Below are positions 28,629 through 36,700 of a stretch of DNA of 64,000 nucleotides, in pieces. The notes below the pieces were generated by a model. That model had not been told where the DNA came from. It worked only from the letters and a program-made list of their open reading frames with translations, and searched no databases. The stretch's first letter is position 1; every line of letters begins with the position of its first letter. Origin of the DNA: Bacteroidota bacterium (lineage in GTDB: Bacteria > Bacteroidota > Bacteroidia > AKYH767-A > OLB10); the NCBI GenBank assembly GCA_016713525.1, contig JADJOZ010000001.1, forward strand, positions 248,001 through 312,000, given 5' to 3'. Both the position numbers and the translations under genes were made by a program.

Positions 28629-29867
28629 TTGTCTAAAGTGAACCGCACCGTCTTATTTACAATATTACTCACATCGTTTGTTTTTATCTCTTTTTCAACG
28701 GAAAACAAACTACCAAAGTATCGGATAAAGACGATAGTTATTGATCCCGGACACGGAGGTCATGATTCAGGGTGTTTAGGATCATCATCTTATGAAAAGC
28801 ATGTAGCACTTGCAGTTTCCTTGAAACTGGGGGCTATGATTGAAGAATATTTTCCGGATGTAAAAGTAATCTATACCCGCGAAACCGATGTTTTTGTTGA
28901 ATTACACGAACGGGCAGCCATTGCAAACCGGGCAAAAGCCGACTTATTCGTTTGTATTCATTGTAATTCAGGGCCTTCAGCTGCTTTTGGGGCTGAGACC
29001 TATGTAATGGGATTACACAAAACAGCTGATAATTTATCGGTTGCAAAACGGGAAAACTCTTCCATATTATTAGAGAAAAATTACAAATCCAATTATGATG
29101 GTTTTGATCCTAACTCACCGGAAGCCAATATTATATTCTCCCTTTATCAAAATACATTCATGAATCAAAGTTTGCTTTTTGCATCTCATTTGCAGAAGCA
29201 ATTTGAACATAATTCAGGGCGCTTCAACCGCGGTGTTAAACAAGCAGGATTTCTGGTTTTATTCCGGACAGCAATGCCTAGTGTTTTGATTGAGCTTGGC
29301 TTTCTGACCAATAAATCAGATGAGAAATATCTGGCCAGTGAAAAAGGTCAACAAAGTATGGCTCAGTCCATTCTGAAGGCATTTCAATCCTACAAATCTG
29401 AAACGGAACGAAAAGCCGGAGGTAATCATAACGATGATGATCCTTCTGAATCAAATGACAAAAATCAAGCAGCCAAGCCTGAGGAAACTGCTCCGAAAAA
29501 GGAAAATGAGCCCGTTTTAGAAGTCAAAAATACTGATAATCAATCATCTGAGCCAAAACCCATTTCTGATTCGTTACCTGTGACTGCACCCTTATCACGG
29601 GTGTTTTTTACCGTTCAGGTAGGTGCTGTGGCAAATGCTTCCAAAGCTGATGCGATTAAATTTGAAAAAATCGAAGGGATCAGGCCGGTCATCGGGGATG
29701 ATGGTATGACCCGCTTTTATTCAGGTGTTTTTGATTCTGCCGATTCTGCCAGAAAATCTCAGGAACAGTTGAAAACAAAGGGTTTCAAAGATTCTTTTAT
29801 CGTTGCTTTTTCAGGAGCTAAAAGGATTTCTGTATCAGACGCCAATGATTTGCTGAAAAGGAAGTAA
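28629..29867 (+). CDS. N-acetylmuramoyl-L-alanine amidase with SPOR domain
   Basis: A 412-residue cell-wall hydrolase. After an N-terminal export segment (about 8-24) comes the Amidase_3 domain with zinc ligands H42 (DPGHGGHD), E56 (SSYEKH) and H111 (FVCIHCNS) and the catalytic E222 (VLIELGFLTN). A Lys/Glu/Pro-rich linker (about 255-325) leads to a C-terminal SPOR-like domain (FFTVQVGAVANA ... FYSGVFDSADSA), which binds denuded glycan strands at the septum. It probably acts in daughter-cell separation. No ATG suits the start; TTG at 28629 or GTG at 28638 must be used. It is divergent from lptD with a 52-bp gap and is first of a run of envelope and redox genes. Confidence 0.9.
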   Translation: MSKVNRTVLFTILLTSFVFISFSTENKLPKYRIKTIVIDPGHGGHDSGCLGSSSYEKHVALAVSLKLGAMIEEYFPDVKVIYTRETDVFVELHERAAIANRAKADLFVCIHCNSGPSAAFGAETYVMGLHKTADNLSVAKRENSSILLEKNYKSNYDGFDPNSPEANIIFSLYQNTFMNQSLLFASHLQKQFEHNSGRFNRGVKQAGFLVLFRTAMPSVLIELGFLTNKSDEKYLASEKGQQSMAQSILKAFQSYKSETERKAGGNHNDDDPSESNDKNQAAKPEETAPKKENEPVLEVKNTDNQSSEPKPISDSLPVTAPLSRVFFTVQVGAVANASKADAIKFEKIEGIRPVIGDDGMTRFYSGVFDSADSARKSQEQLKTKGFKDSFIVAFSGAKRISVSDANDLLKRK

Positions 29868-29935
29868 TTTCGCACAAGCTTGGGTACTTTGCCCCGGTTT
29901 TGTAATATTGTTCTGTAAATCATTTAATCAAATTT

Positions 29936-30904
29936 GTGAAGCTATCTAAAGAAGTTAAGGTTGGAATTCTTGTTACCGGTGCATTGGCCGGATTATTCTG
30001 GGGAATGAACTACCTTAAAGGTATCGACTTATTTTCCAACGATAATAATTATTACGCTGTCTATCAGAATGTTGATGGGTTAGTGCCCTCCAGTGATGTT
30101 ATTCTGAATGGTGTAAAAATCGGTCAGGTTACTCATATTACCTTTCTAAACGATAAAACCGGAAGAATCTTAGCTACATTTCTGGTAAGCGGAAAAGTGT
30201 TTATTGGTAAAGATTCGGAAGCAAGAATAGTAAGTTCCGATTTATTGGGTGGTCGAAAAGTTGATATTCAACTGGATGCCGATTCACAACCTGCTGTTGA
30301 TGGTGATACACTGGTAGCTTCTGTACAGACAACACTTTCAGATCAGGTGAAGCCAATAAAAGACAAAGCAGAAAGTTTAATCCAGACTTTAGACTCACTG
30401 GCAAGTTCCATGAATCAGGTCTTTAATGCTCAAACAAAACAAAACCTGAATGCCAGCTTCGATAATCTCAATAAATCATTAAAGAGTATTGAAAGTGCAT
30501 CCAACAGCATTGACTTCATGATTTCCAATGAAAATGGAAAGCTCAGGAAGATGATAGACAACCTGGAGTCAATTACTACTAATGTGAAGAATAACAATCA
30601 GAATCTGAGTAATGTGATGAAGAATTTTTCTCAGATCAGTGATTCATTGGTAAAGGCTAATCTGGCTTCCACCATTCAGAATGCCGACAGAGTTTTAAAT
30701 GAAACAGCCTCCATCATGGCGAAAATCAATAAAGGTGAAGGCACCATGGGCATGTTGATCAACGACGATAGTTTGTATGTCTCTCTCGAACGAACTGCAA
30801 GTGACCTTGATAAACTGTTAATAGATATGAAGCAGAACCCAAAGCGCTCTGTGCATTTCTCGATATTTGGCGGGAAAGGAACACCTGCTAAAACAGAACA
30901 ATAA
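29936..30904 (+). CDS. MlaD/MCE family lipid-transport protein
   Basis: A 322-residue periplasmic substrate-binding component with one N-terminal TM anchor (about 8-27) and an MCE domain (about 38-118: YAVYQNVDGLVPSSDVILNG, GVKIGQV, SSDLLGGRKVDIQLD). A long helical/coiled-coil tail follows, rich in Asn/Ser (LNKSLKSIESASNSIDFM, NLESITTNVKNNNQNLSNV) and ending with the MCE-tail motif INKGEGTMGMLINDDSLY. It is likely to carry phospholipids between membranes with an ABC importer encoded elsewhere. The start is GTG at 29936. It lies 68 bp after the amidase. Confidence 0.9.
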   Translation: MKLSKEVKVGILVTGALAGLFWGMNYLKGIDLFSNDNNYYAVYQNVDGLVPSSDVILNGVKIGQVTHITFLNDKTGRILATFLVSGKVFIGKDSEARIVSSDLLGGRKVDIQLDADSQPAVDGDTLVASVQTTLSDQVKPIKDKAESLIQTLDSLASSMNQVFNAQTKQNLNASFDNLNKSLKSIESASNSIDFMISNENGKLRKMIDNLESITTNVKNNNQNLSNVMKNFSQISDSLVKANLASTIQNADRVLNETASIMAKINKGEGTMGMLINDDSLYVSLERTASDLDKLLIDMKQNPKRSVHFSIFGGKGTPAKTEQ

Positions 30905-30937
30905 GAACGTATTAATGGTTATATACGGAACAACACT

Positions 30938-32249
30938 ATGATCAGCAGCATACTATTTATTATACTTCTTGGTGCCGGAATATTTTTCTTTGCTTCCAGC
31001 ATTAAGAAAATTTCAAGAAATATCAGGCTTGGTCGAGATATTGACCGAAGCGATAATCCGGCTCTTCGCTGGCAGACAATGACCATGGTTGCTTTAGGGC
31101 AATCGAAGATGGTTACCAGACCTGTAGCAGGTTTTTTTCATATCATCATTTACCTTGGATTTGTGATCATCAATATTGAGGTATTGGAAATTATTATTGA
31201 TGGAATTTTTGGTACACATCGTATTTTTGCTTCTGCATTAGGACCATTCTATAATTTTCTGATAGGAAGTTTTGAAATTCTTGCAGCAGGAGTCTTAATA
31301 GCCTGTGTTGTGTTTTTAGCAAGAAGAAATATATTAAAGCTAAAGAGATTCATAAGTCGCGATTTAAATGGCTGGCCACGGAGTGATGCAACTATTATTC
31401 TGGTTACAGAAATAATACTGATGTCGTTGTTTTTATCCATGAATGCAGCCGATGCAGTTTTGCAAAGCAGGGGAGTGCCGCATTATGAAGTTGCAGGTTC
31501 GTTTCCTGTGAGTTCTATATTCTTTCCGTTATTTGATTCATGGTCGACGGCCACACTCATTGTAGTAGAACGTTCCTGCTGGTGGTTACATAGCCGGAAT
31601 ATTATTGTTTCTGAATTACGTTCCTTTTTCTAAACACTTTCACATATTACTTTCCTTTCCGAATGTATGGTACAGTAATCTGGAGAAGAAAGGTAAGTTC
31701 ACCAATCTGGAAAGTGTTACTAATGAAGTGAAGTTAATGCTTGATCCTTCAGCTGTTCCTCCTCCTGTAGATCCCAATGCAGCGCCACAAAGATTTGGTG
31801 CAAAAGATGTGCGTGATTTAACCTGGAAGAATCTGATGGATTCATATTCATGCACAGAATGCGGAAGATGCACCAGCGTTTGTCCGGCAAACATCACCGG
31901 GAAAGCATTATCGCCCCGAAAAATAATGATGGACACCCGTGACCGTTTAGAGGAGGTGGGAAAAAATATTGACATGCATGGACCAGATCATGACGATGGA
32001 AAATCATTGTTGAATGATTACATCACTCCGGAAGAATTATGGGCATGCACAACTTGTAATGCATGTGTGCAGGCTTGTCCTGTCAACATTGATCCATTAT
32101 CAATCATTGTTGATATGCGCCGTTATTTGGTAATGGAGCAATCGGCTGCTCCGGCAGAATTAAATGGAATGTTTACAAAAATCGAGAACAATGGTGCTCC
32201 CTGGCAATTCTCTCCTGCCGACAGAATGAATTGGGTGAATCAGGATTAA
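30938..32249 (+). CDS. Membrane-bound (Fe-S) oxidoreductase, HdrC/GlpC-like (frameshifted)
   Basis: About 437 codons in two frames. The first (30938-31591) gives a membrane region with five or so helices (ISSILFIILLGAGIFFF, PVAGFFHIIIYLGFVIIN, FEILAAGVLIACVVFLA and others), resembling the cytochrome-b-like part of NarI/DsrM-type proteins. The second continues AGILLFLNYVPFSKHFHI and then carries two 4Fe-4S motifs: CTECGRCTSVCP and CTTCNACVQACP. The frames join at 31592 after WWLH, where one extra or two missing bases restore WWLH-x-AGILLFLNY. The protein probably passes electrons between a quinone or other donor and the soluble CCG-domain partner encoded 12 bp downstream. The substrate is unknown. 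Confidence 0.85.
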
Positions 32250-32261
32250 ATATTTAATTAA

Positions 32262-33056
32262 ATGAGTACAACTAATTTTCATGTGCCCACGATGGCGGAA
32301 ATGGCATCCAGAGGTGAAACTCCCGAGGTGTTGTTTTGGGTTGGCTGTGCCGGAAGTTTTGATTCCAGAGCACAGAAGATAACCAAAGCAATTGCCAAAA
32401 TATTACATCATGCAAACGTAAGTTTTGCGGTGCTTGGTACAGAAGAAAGTTGTACTGGTGATCCTGCCAAACGAGCCGGAAACGAATTTTTGTTTCAAAT
32501 GCAGGCAATGACCAATATTCAGGTTTTAGATGGATATCAGGTGAAAAAAATTGTGACCGGTTGTCCGCATTGCTTTAATATCATTAAGAATGAGTATCCC
32601 GGTTTGGGAGGAAATTATGAAGTACTTCATCACACCGAGTTGTTGCAACAGTTAATTGCAGAAGGTAAACTAAAAGTTGAGGGAGGAGTTTTTAAAGGTA
32701 AGAAGATTACTTTCCACGATCCTTGTTATTTAGGTCGTGCGAATGATGTTTATGAAGCACCTCGTCAGGTTATCAGCAAGCTTGATGCAGCGCTTTCTGA
32801 AATGAAAAGAAGTCGGGCCAATGGCTTATGCTGTGGTGCCGGTGGTGCACAAATGTTCAAGGAACCTGAAAAAGGGAATAAGGATATTAATATTGAAAGA
32901 ACAGAAGAAGCACTTGGACTAAATCCTGAAATAATTGCTGTTGGTTGTCCTTTTTGCATGACTATGATGACCGATGGCGTGAAAAATTTCGAAAAAGAAG
33001 ATCAGGTGAAAGTCATGGATGTTGCTGAACTGATTGCTAAAGCAAACGATTTATAA
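32262..33056 (+). CDS. (Fe-S)-binding protein with two CCG domains (HdrB/GlpC-like)
   Basis: 264 residues with two cysteine-rich CCG modules. The first has WVGCAGSFDSR, ESCTGDPAKR and VTGCPHCFNII. The second has HDPCYLGR, NGLCCGAGGAQMF and VGCPFCMTMM. Each can bind a non-cubane [4Fe-4S] or similar centre, as in heterodisulfide reductase HdrB. With the preceding membrane ferredoxin-type protein it makes an HdrC-HdrB-like pair that may act in disulfide or quinone redox chemistry or in an electron-bifurcation-like step. The actual donor and acceptor cannot be read from the sequence. Confidence 0.9.
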   Translation: MSTTNFHVPTMAEMASRGETPEVLFWVGCAGSFDSRAQKITKAIAKILHHANVSFAVLGTEESCTGDPAKRAGNEFLFQMQAMTNIQVLDGYQVKKIVTGCPHCFNIIKNEYPGLGGNYEVLHHTELLQQLIAEGKLKVEGGVFKGKKITFHDPCYLGRANDVYEAPRQVISKLDAALSEMKRSRANGLCCGAGGAQMFKEPEKGNKDINIERTEEALGLNPEIIAVGCPFCMTMMTDGVKNFEKEDQVKVMDVAELIAKANDL

Positions 33057-33058
33057 AA

Positions 33059-33562
33059 ATGTACGCACCATTTGAAACTATGCCGGCAAATTCAAAAGTC
33101 TGGATATACCAGGCGAACCGGCCATTTGCAGAGCAGGAAAAATCCGCACTCGAAAACAGTTTGCGCAATTTTGTGACTGGTTGGACAGCACACCAGGCCG
33201 ACTTGAAAGCATCGTTTTCAATTATTGATAATTATTTTATTGCTATTGCTGTGGATGAATCGGTGAACGATGCCAGCGGATGCAGCGTAGATAAAAAAGT
33301 TCATTTCATAAAGCAGCTCGGAAATGATTTGAATATTGATTTTTTTGACAGAATGAAAGTTGTGGTAATTTCTGATTCAGGATTACAGCCGGTTCATGTG
33401 CATAAACTTAATGCTGAAATTGAAAAGGGCACTATCCATAGCAAATCGCTTTTTTACAATACACTTGTGTCGAATTTAAATGAATTTAAAGCAGGGTGGA
33501 AAGTTGAATCTCAGAATTCGTGGCCTGTTCAGTTTATAAATTCTGAATTGAAAACTTCTTAA
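33059..33562 (+). CDS. Conserved protein of unknown function (often mislabelled ABC transporter ATPase)
   Basis: 167 residues, starting 3 bp after the HdrB-like stop, so translationally linked. Related Bacteroidota proteins are often named ABC transporter ATPase (recall), but I see no Walker A, Walker B or LSGGQ motif and the protein is far too short. Visible features are KVWIYQANRPF, NFVTGWTAHQADLKASF, DNYFIAIAVDESVNDASGCSVDKKVHF and the final WPVQFI. The conserved ASGCS(V/I)D segment with one cysteine could matter functionally. The tight linkage to the FeS pair suggests a redox-related accessory role, which is inference. Confidence 0.75.
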   Translation: MYAPFETMPANSKVWIYQANRPFAEQEKSALENSLRNFVTGWTAHQADLKASFSIIDNYFIAIAVDESVNDASGCSVDKKVHFIKQLGNDLNIDFFDRMKVVVISDSGLQPVHVHKLNAEIEKGTIHSKSLFYNTLVSNLNEFKAGWKVESQNSWPVQFINSELKTS

Positions 33563-33573
33563 TTCCATTTCCG

Positions 33574-34527
33574 GTGATCATTTACATACTGTTCATTCTG
33601 GGATTTGCGATACTGATCAAAGGTGCTGATATGCTCGTTGATGGGTCGTCCTCACTTGCCAGAAGGTTTGGTATTTCTGATATCGTAATTGGTTTAACCA
33701 TTGTTTCCATGGGGACATCGGCACCGGAACTTGTGGTTAATGTTATTGCATCATTAAATGGAAATTCAGAAATTGCAGTTGGGAATATTCTTGGAAGCAA
33801 TATTGTAAATATCTTCTTTATCCTGGGGATTTCAGCTGTGATTTTTCCTTTAACAGTCAAAAGAAATACAACTTATAAAGAAATTCCGTTTGCATTACTT
33901 GCATCTCTGGTTATATTATTCCTTTGTAATGATATGCTTTTCGATTATGAAGATAAAGCAGTTTTATCGACCGGCGACGGATTGGTATTGCTGGGTTTCT
34001 TCTCTATTTTTATCTATTATATTTTTGCAATTGCTAAAGCTGAAACACCGGTTGAATCAGATGTAGCACCTATGCCGCTTCCAAAGGCTGTTTTATTTAT
34101 TGCAATTGGTTTAATCGGACTTGTTCTTGGTGGGAAATGGATTGTAGATGGTGCTGTAGTAATGGCATCCGGAATGGGTGTGAGTGAAAGTTTGATTGGT
34201 TTGACCATAGTAGCTATTGGCACCTCACTACCTGAACTTGCAACTTCAGCGGTGGCTGCATATAAAAAGAATACCGATATAGCAATTGGTAATGTTGTTG
34301 GTTCCAATATTTTTAACTCGTTCTGGATTTTGGGATTAAGCTCAGTTTTAAATCCAATTCCTGTCCTCCAACGAAATAACATCGACTTTGCGATGAACAT
34401 TCTGGCGAGTGTATTGTTATTTACCTTTCTTTTTATTGGCAAGCGACACATGCTGGAAAGATGGCAAGGTGTGGCTTTTATTTTAGTTTACATTGCATAC
34501 GTTGTTTATTTAGTTCAATTAGGATAA
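33574..34527 (+). CDS. Calcium/sodium antiporter (YrbG family)
   Basis: A 317-residue inner-membrane exchanger of the CaCA superfamily. It has two homologous halves with about ten TM helices and the paired alpha-repeat signatures: GTSAPELVVNVIASLNGN with GNILGSNIVNIF in the first half, and GTSLPELATSAVAAYKKN with GNVVGSNIFNSF in the second. The two Glu residues in PEL are the ion ligands. The start is GTG at 33574, 11 bp after the previous stop, so it is probably in the same operon. It exchanges cytoplasmic Ca2+ for Na+ or H+; specificity is from the family. Confidence 0.92.
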   Translation: MIIYILFILGFAILIKGADMLVDGSSSLARRFGISDIVIGLTIVSMGTSAPELVVNVIASLNGNSEIAVGNILGSNIVNIFFILGISAVIFPLTVKRNTTYKEIPFALLASLVILFLCNDMLFDYEDKAVLSTGDGLVLLGFFSIFIYYIFAIAKAETPVESDVAPMPLPKAVLFIAIGLIGLVLGGKWIVDGAVVMASGMGVSESLIGLTIVAIGTSLPELATSAVAAYKKNTDIAIGNVVGSNIFNSFWILGLSSVLNPIPVLQRNNIDFAMNILASVLLFTFLFIGKRHMLERWQGVAFILVYIAYVVYLVQLG

Positions 34528-34549
34528 CACATATTTAAAATATAAGACC

Positions 34550-35377
34550 ATGCATTTAGCACAGGATTTCGAATCCTTATTTACAATTGCCTCTTTGGTA
34601 AGTCTTCTTACGCTTTCTGTGTTGGAGATTGTGTTGGGAATCGATAATATCATTTTTATTTCCATTGTTGCAGGAAAATTACCCAAAGAACATCAGAAAA
34701 GAGCCCGTACCATTGGACTCATGCTGGCTTTAGTAATGCGTGTTGCATTGTTATTCAGTATAACCTGGGTTATAAGCATGAAAGGAGCCATATTTCATGT
34801 GCTCAGTGCTGCACCATGGTTTGTTTTCAATCTCACCGATGATCTGGCAGCAAGTGCTTTATGGAGCTGTTCCGGCCGCGATTTAATATTGCTTGCAGGA
34901 GGTATATTCCTGCTGTACAAAACTACAGTCGAAATAAGACATAAAATTGAGGGAGAAGATGATCTTCAGGATCCTAGTTTGAAGAAAGTAACCCTGAATG
35001 CTGCTATCATGCAGATTGTACTTATTGATATTGTGTTCTCATTTGATTCTATCTTGACAGCTATAGGATTGGTAGATAACTTACTGGTAATGATTTTAGC
35101 GGTGATTGTTGCCATGGTAATCATGCTTATTTTCTCTGAAAGGGTTTCTAATTTTGTGAATGATAATCCTACCATTAAAATGCTGGCGCTTGCGTTCCTG
35201 CTGATGATTGGAATGATATTGATTATAGATGCATTCCACGTGCATGTTCCTAAAGGTTATGTGTACTTCTCGATGGCATTCTCTTTGCTTGTGGAATCAC
35301 TCAACATGCGGATGCACAAAAAAAGGCAATTGAAAATTAAATCAGAAATTCATAAGGATCCCAAAAAGATACTTTAA
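34550..35377 (+). CDS. TerC family integral membrane protein
   Basis: 275 residues with seven or so TM helices. TerC signatures are EIVLGIDNIIFISIV in the first helical bundle and DIVFSFDSILTAIGL in the second, with acidic residues inside the membrane that are thought to bind Mn2+ or Ca2+. TerC/YkoY proteins export manganese, including metalation of secreted proteins. Placement 22 bp after a Ca2+/Na+ antiporter supports divalent-cation export. Both repeats are intact. A terminator follows at once, closing the run that begins with the amidase. Confidence 0.9.
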   Translation: MHLAQDFESLFTIASLVSLLTLSVLEIVLGIDNIIFISIVAGKLPKEHQKRARTIGLMLALVMRVALLFSITWVISMKGAIFHVLSAAPWFVFNLTDDLAASALWSCSGRDLILLAGGIFLLYKTTVEIRHKIEGEDDLQDPSLKKVTLNAAIMQIVLIDIVFSFDSILTAIGLVDNLLVMILAVIVAMVIMLIFSERVSNFVNDNPTIKMLALAFLLMIGMILIIDAFHVHVPKGYVYFSMAFSLLVESLNMRMHKKRQLKIKSEIHKDPKKIL

Positions 35378-35383
35378 GAAAAA

Positions 35384-35415
35384 AGAGTCGCCTCATTAAG
35401 GCGGCTCTTTTTTTT
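35384..35415 (+). terminator. Terminator after terC-like gene
   Basis: A 10-bp stem (35384-35393 with 35399-35408, one G-T pair), 5-nt loop and a run of ten T. Confidence 0.85.
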
Positions 35416-35484
35416 ATTACCGATAGTTCATTAATATTTATTACCTTCACGAGAATAAGGGATTTCGAGGAGAAAAATGAAACA

Positions 35485-36036
35485 ATGAGCTTCCCCAATT
35501 ATATTACATTATCGAGGATTATTGCCGCACCTATATTGTGGTATTTAATTTATTCAGGTAATAAACAGGCATTTGCATGGTTGCTAACCTATGCCTTTTT
35601 TACCGACTTAATTGATGGTGTAATTGCACGAAAAATGCGGAGGGTCTCGGCACTTGGAAGTAAACTCGATTCGTGGGGTGATTCCATCACAATCCTTTCC
35701 GGTTTAGCAGGACTCCTGGTTTTTGAATGGGAATTACTGAAGCAATATGGCGTAATCGTTTCAGTTGTGTTTGCATTGCATCTGTTGCAGTTGCTCCTCA
35801 GTTTATGGCGCTATAAAAAGCCCAGCAGCTTTCATACATGGACTGCCAAAACTGCTGCGCTGGGAATTGGTATGTTTATGCTTATTACCTTACATTTTGG
35901 CTTTTATGAATGGCTCTTTTATATTTCCATTGGTTTGCTAATCGCAGATGCTCTCGAAGAAACAATCCTTATTTTTATGCTTCCCAAGTGGGAACATGAT
36001 GTTAAAGGAATTTATTGGGTACTGAGGAGTGAGTGA
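35485..36036 (+). CDS. CDP-alcohol phosphatidyltransferase family protein
   Basis: 183 residues with about six TM helices. The complete CDP-OH-P motif D-x2-D-G-x2-A-R-x8-G-x3-D-x3-D is present as D41, D44, G45, A48, R49, G58, D62 and D66. It transfers a phosphatidyl group from CDP-diacylglycerol to an alcohol in the inner membrane. The acceptor cannot be told: glycerol 3-phosphate (PgsA-like) is most likely from the length and the start FPNYITLSRI, but inositol phosphate or another alcohol is possible. It stands alone between a terminator and the tRNA region. Confidence 0.88.
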   Translation: MSFPNYITLSRIIAAPILWYLIYSGNKQAFAWLLTYAFFTDLIDGVIARKMRRVSALGSKLDSWGDSITILSGLAGLLVFEWELLKQYGVIVSVVFALHLLQLLLSLWRYKKPSSFHTWTAKTAALGIGMFMLITLHFGFYEWLFYISIGLLIADALEETILIFMLPKWEHDVKGIYWVLRSE

Positions 36037-36230
36037 GGATTGTAAATGAAGGATGAAGAATTGAATTGGGAATGAAGAAGTCAGAACCGAATAATGATTT
36101 TAGAAGTGAAATCTTAATGACTACTTTAATAAGGAATCAGTAATTTAAAAGTGCTGGTGGTGCAAATTGAAATATTATTATTAGTTCGATGCCTTCCGAA
36201 AGCGGGGTGCTGGATGATCCAGAGTGGGGA

Positions 36231-36248
36231 GGTCGGGGTGACTGGATT
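36231..36248 (+). repeat. 18-bp copy of the tRNA-Pro 3' end
   Basis: Identical over 18 bp to 36416-36433, the last part of the tRNA-Pro gene (T loop, acceptor strand, and two bases of CCA). The copies are direct repeats 185 bp apart. Nothing else of the tRNA is present next to this copy. It looks like an att-type scar or a leftover of a tRNA duplication. Confidence 0.7.
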
Positions 36249-36296
36249 AACTGCGTTGATCCAAGGGGGGAGGTACTCAACCAAAAAAAACAACAC

Positions 36297-36320
36297 AACC
36301 ACACCTTGTGTGGTTTTTTT
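36297..36320 (+). terminator. Rho-independent terminator, plus strand
   Basis: A perfect 8-bp stem (36297-36304 with 36308-36315), 3-nt loop and a T7 run. It may end the transcript of the CDP-alcohol phosphatidyltransferase, 260 bp upstream. Confidence 0.7.
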
Positions 36321-36367
36321 ATGGAATGCTTCATCCGAAAGCGAGCTTTCTCCTGAAGCATTACCAT
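36321..36367. repeat. Nested inverted repeat between two terminators
   Basis: An outer stem of 9 bp (36325-36333 with 36354-36362), extended by ATGG/CCAT, encloses a second perfect stem of 6 bp (36337-36342 with 36345-36350). It sits directly between two terminator hairpins pointing in opposite directions. Confidence 0.6.
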
Positions 36368-36397
36368 AAAAAAAGCGCCCCGCATTGCGGGGCGCTT
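36368..36397 (-). terminator. Terminator of the tRNA-Pro gene
   Basis: An 11-bp GC-rich perfect stem (36373-36383 with 36387-36397) with 3-nt loop. The A run at 36368-36374 becomes the T tract on the minus strand, about 20 bp after the tRNA end. Confidence 0.85.
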
Positions 36398-36414
36398 GTG
36401 TTGTTTTTTTTGTT

Positions 36415-36491
36415 TGGTCGGGGTGACTGGATTCGAACCAGCGACCACCAGCACCCCATGCTGATACGCTACCGGACTGCGCTACACCCCG
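36415..36491 (-). tRNA. tRNA-Pro (anticodon GGG)
   Basis: The minus strand folds into a full cloverleaf: acceptor CGGGGTG/CACCCCG, D arm GCGC/GCGT, anticodon stem TCAGC/GCTGG with loop ATGGGGT (anticodon GGG, T33 present), a 5-nt variable loop, T arm GCTGG/CCAGT with TTCGAAT loop, discriminator A, and an encoded CCA (36415-36417). GGG reads CCC and CCU proline codons. Confidence 0.95.
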
Positions 36492-36664
36492 AAATATAAA
36501 TTTCGAGGTGCAAAATTACGGAAATATTCCTTTACGGAAAAATTATGTGGAATATAGTATAAGTATTTGTAAATCAGTTGAATAAATGAATTTTTCGAGT
36601 AAACAAGTCCGGGCTTCGATTGTTTATTTATAGTTTGTTAATACACGCATTGACTGGCATTCTG

Positions 36665-36672
36665 TAGTTTTG
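36665..36672 (+). promoter_or_regulatory. Possible -7 element for the TonB-dependent receptor gene
   Basis: TAGTTTTG matches TAnnTTTG exactly and lies 28 bp before the ATG. No TTG is found at the usual 19-21 bp spacing, so the call is weak. Confidence 0.4.
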
Positions 36673-36700
36673 TGCTCATTATAAAATTGAACCCTAAATT

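Noticed and set aside
31585..31600. Programmed frameshift in the FeS oxidoreductase
   Set aside because: No slippery heptamer and no downstream stem next to the site; several other genes here show similar single-base breaks.
33059..33562. ABC transporter ATPase
   Set aside because: No Walker A, Walker B or signature motif in 167 residues.
36231..36248. A second, partial tRNA gene
   Set aside because: Only 18 nt match; no acceptor 5' strand, D arm or anticodon arm is present.
36137..36499. Several short open frames over the tRNA region
   Set aside because: They overlap a tRNA, terminators and hairpins and match no family.
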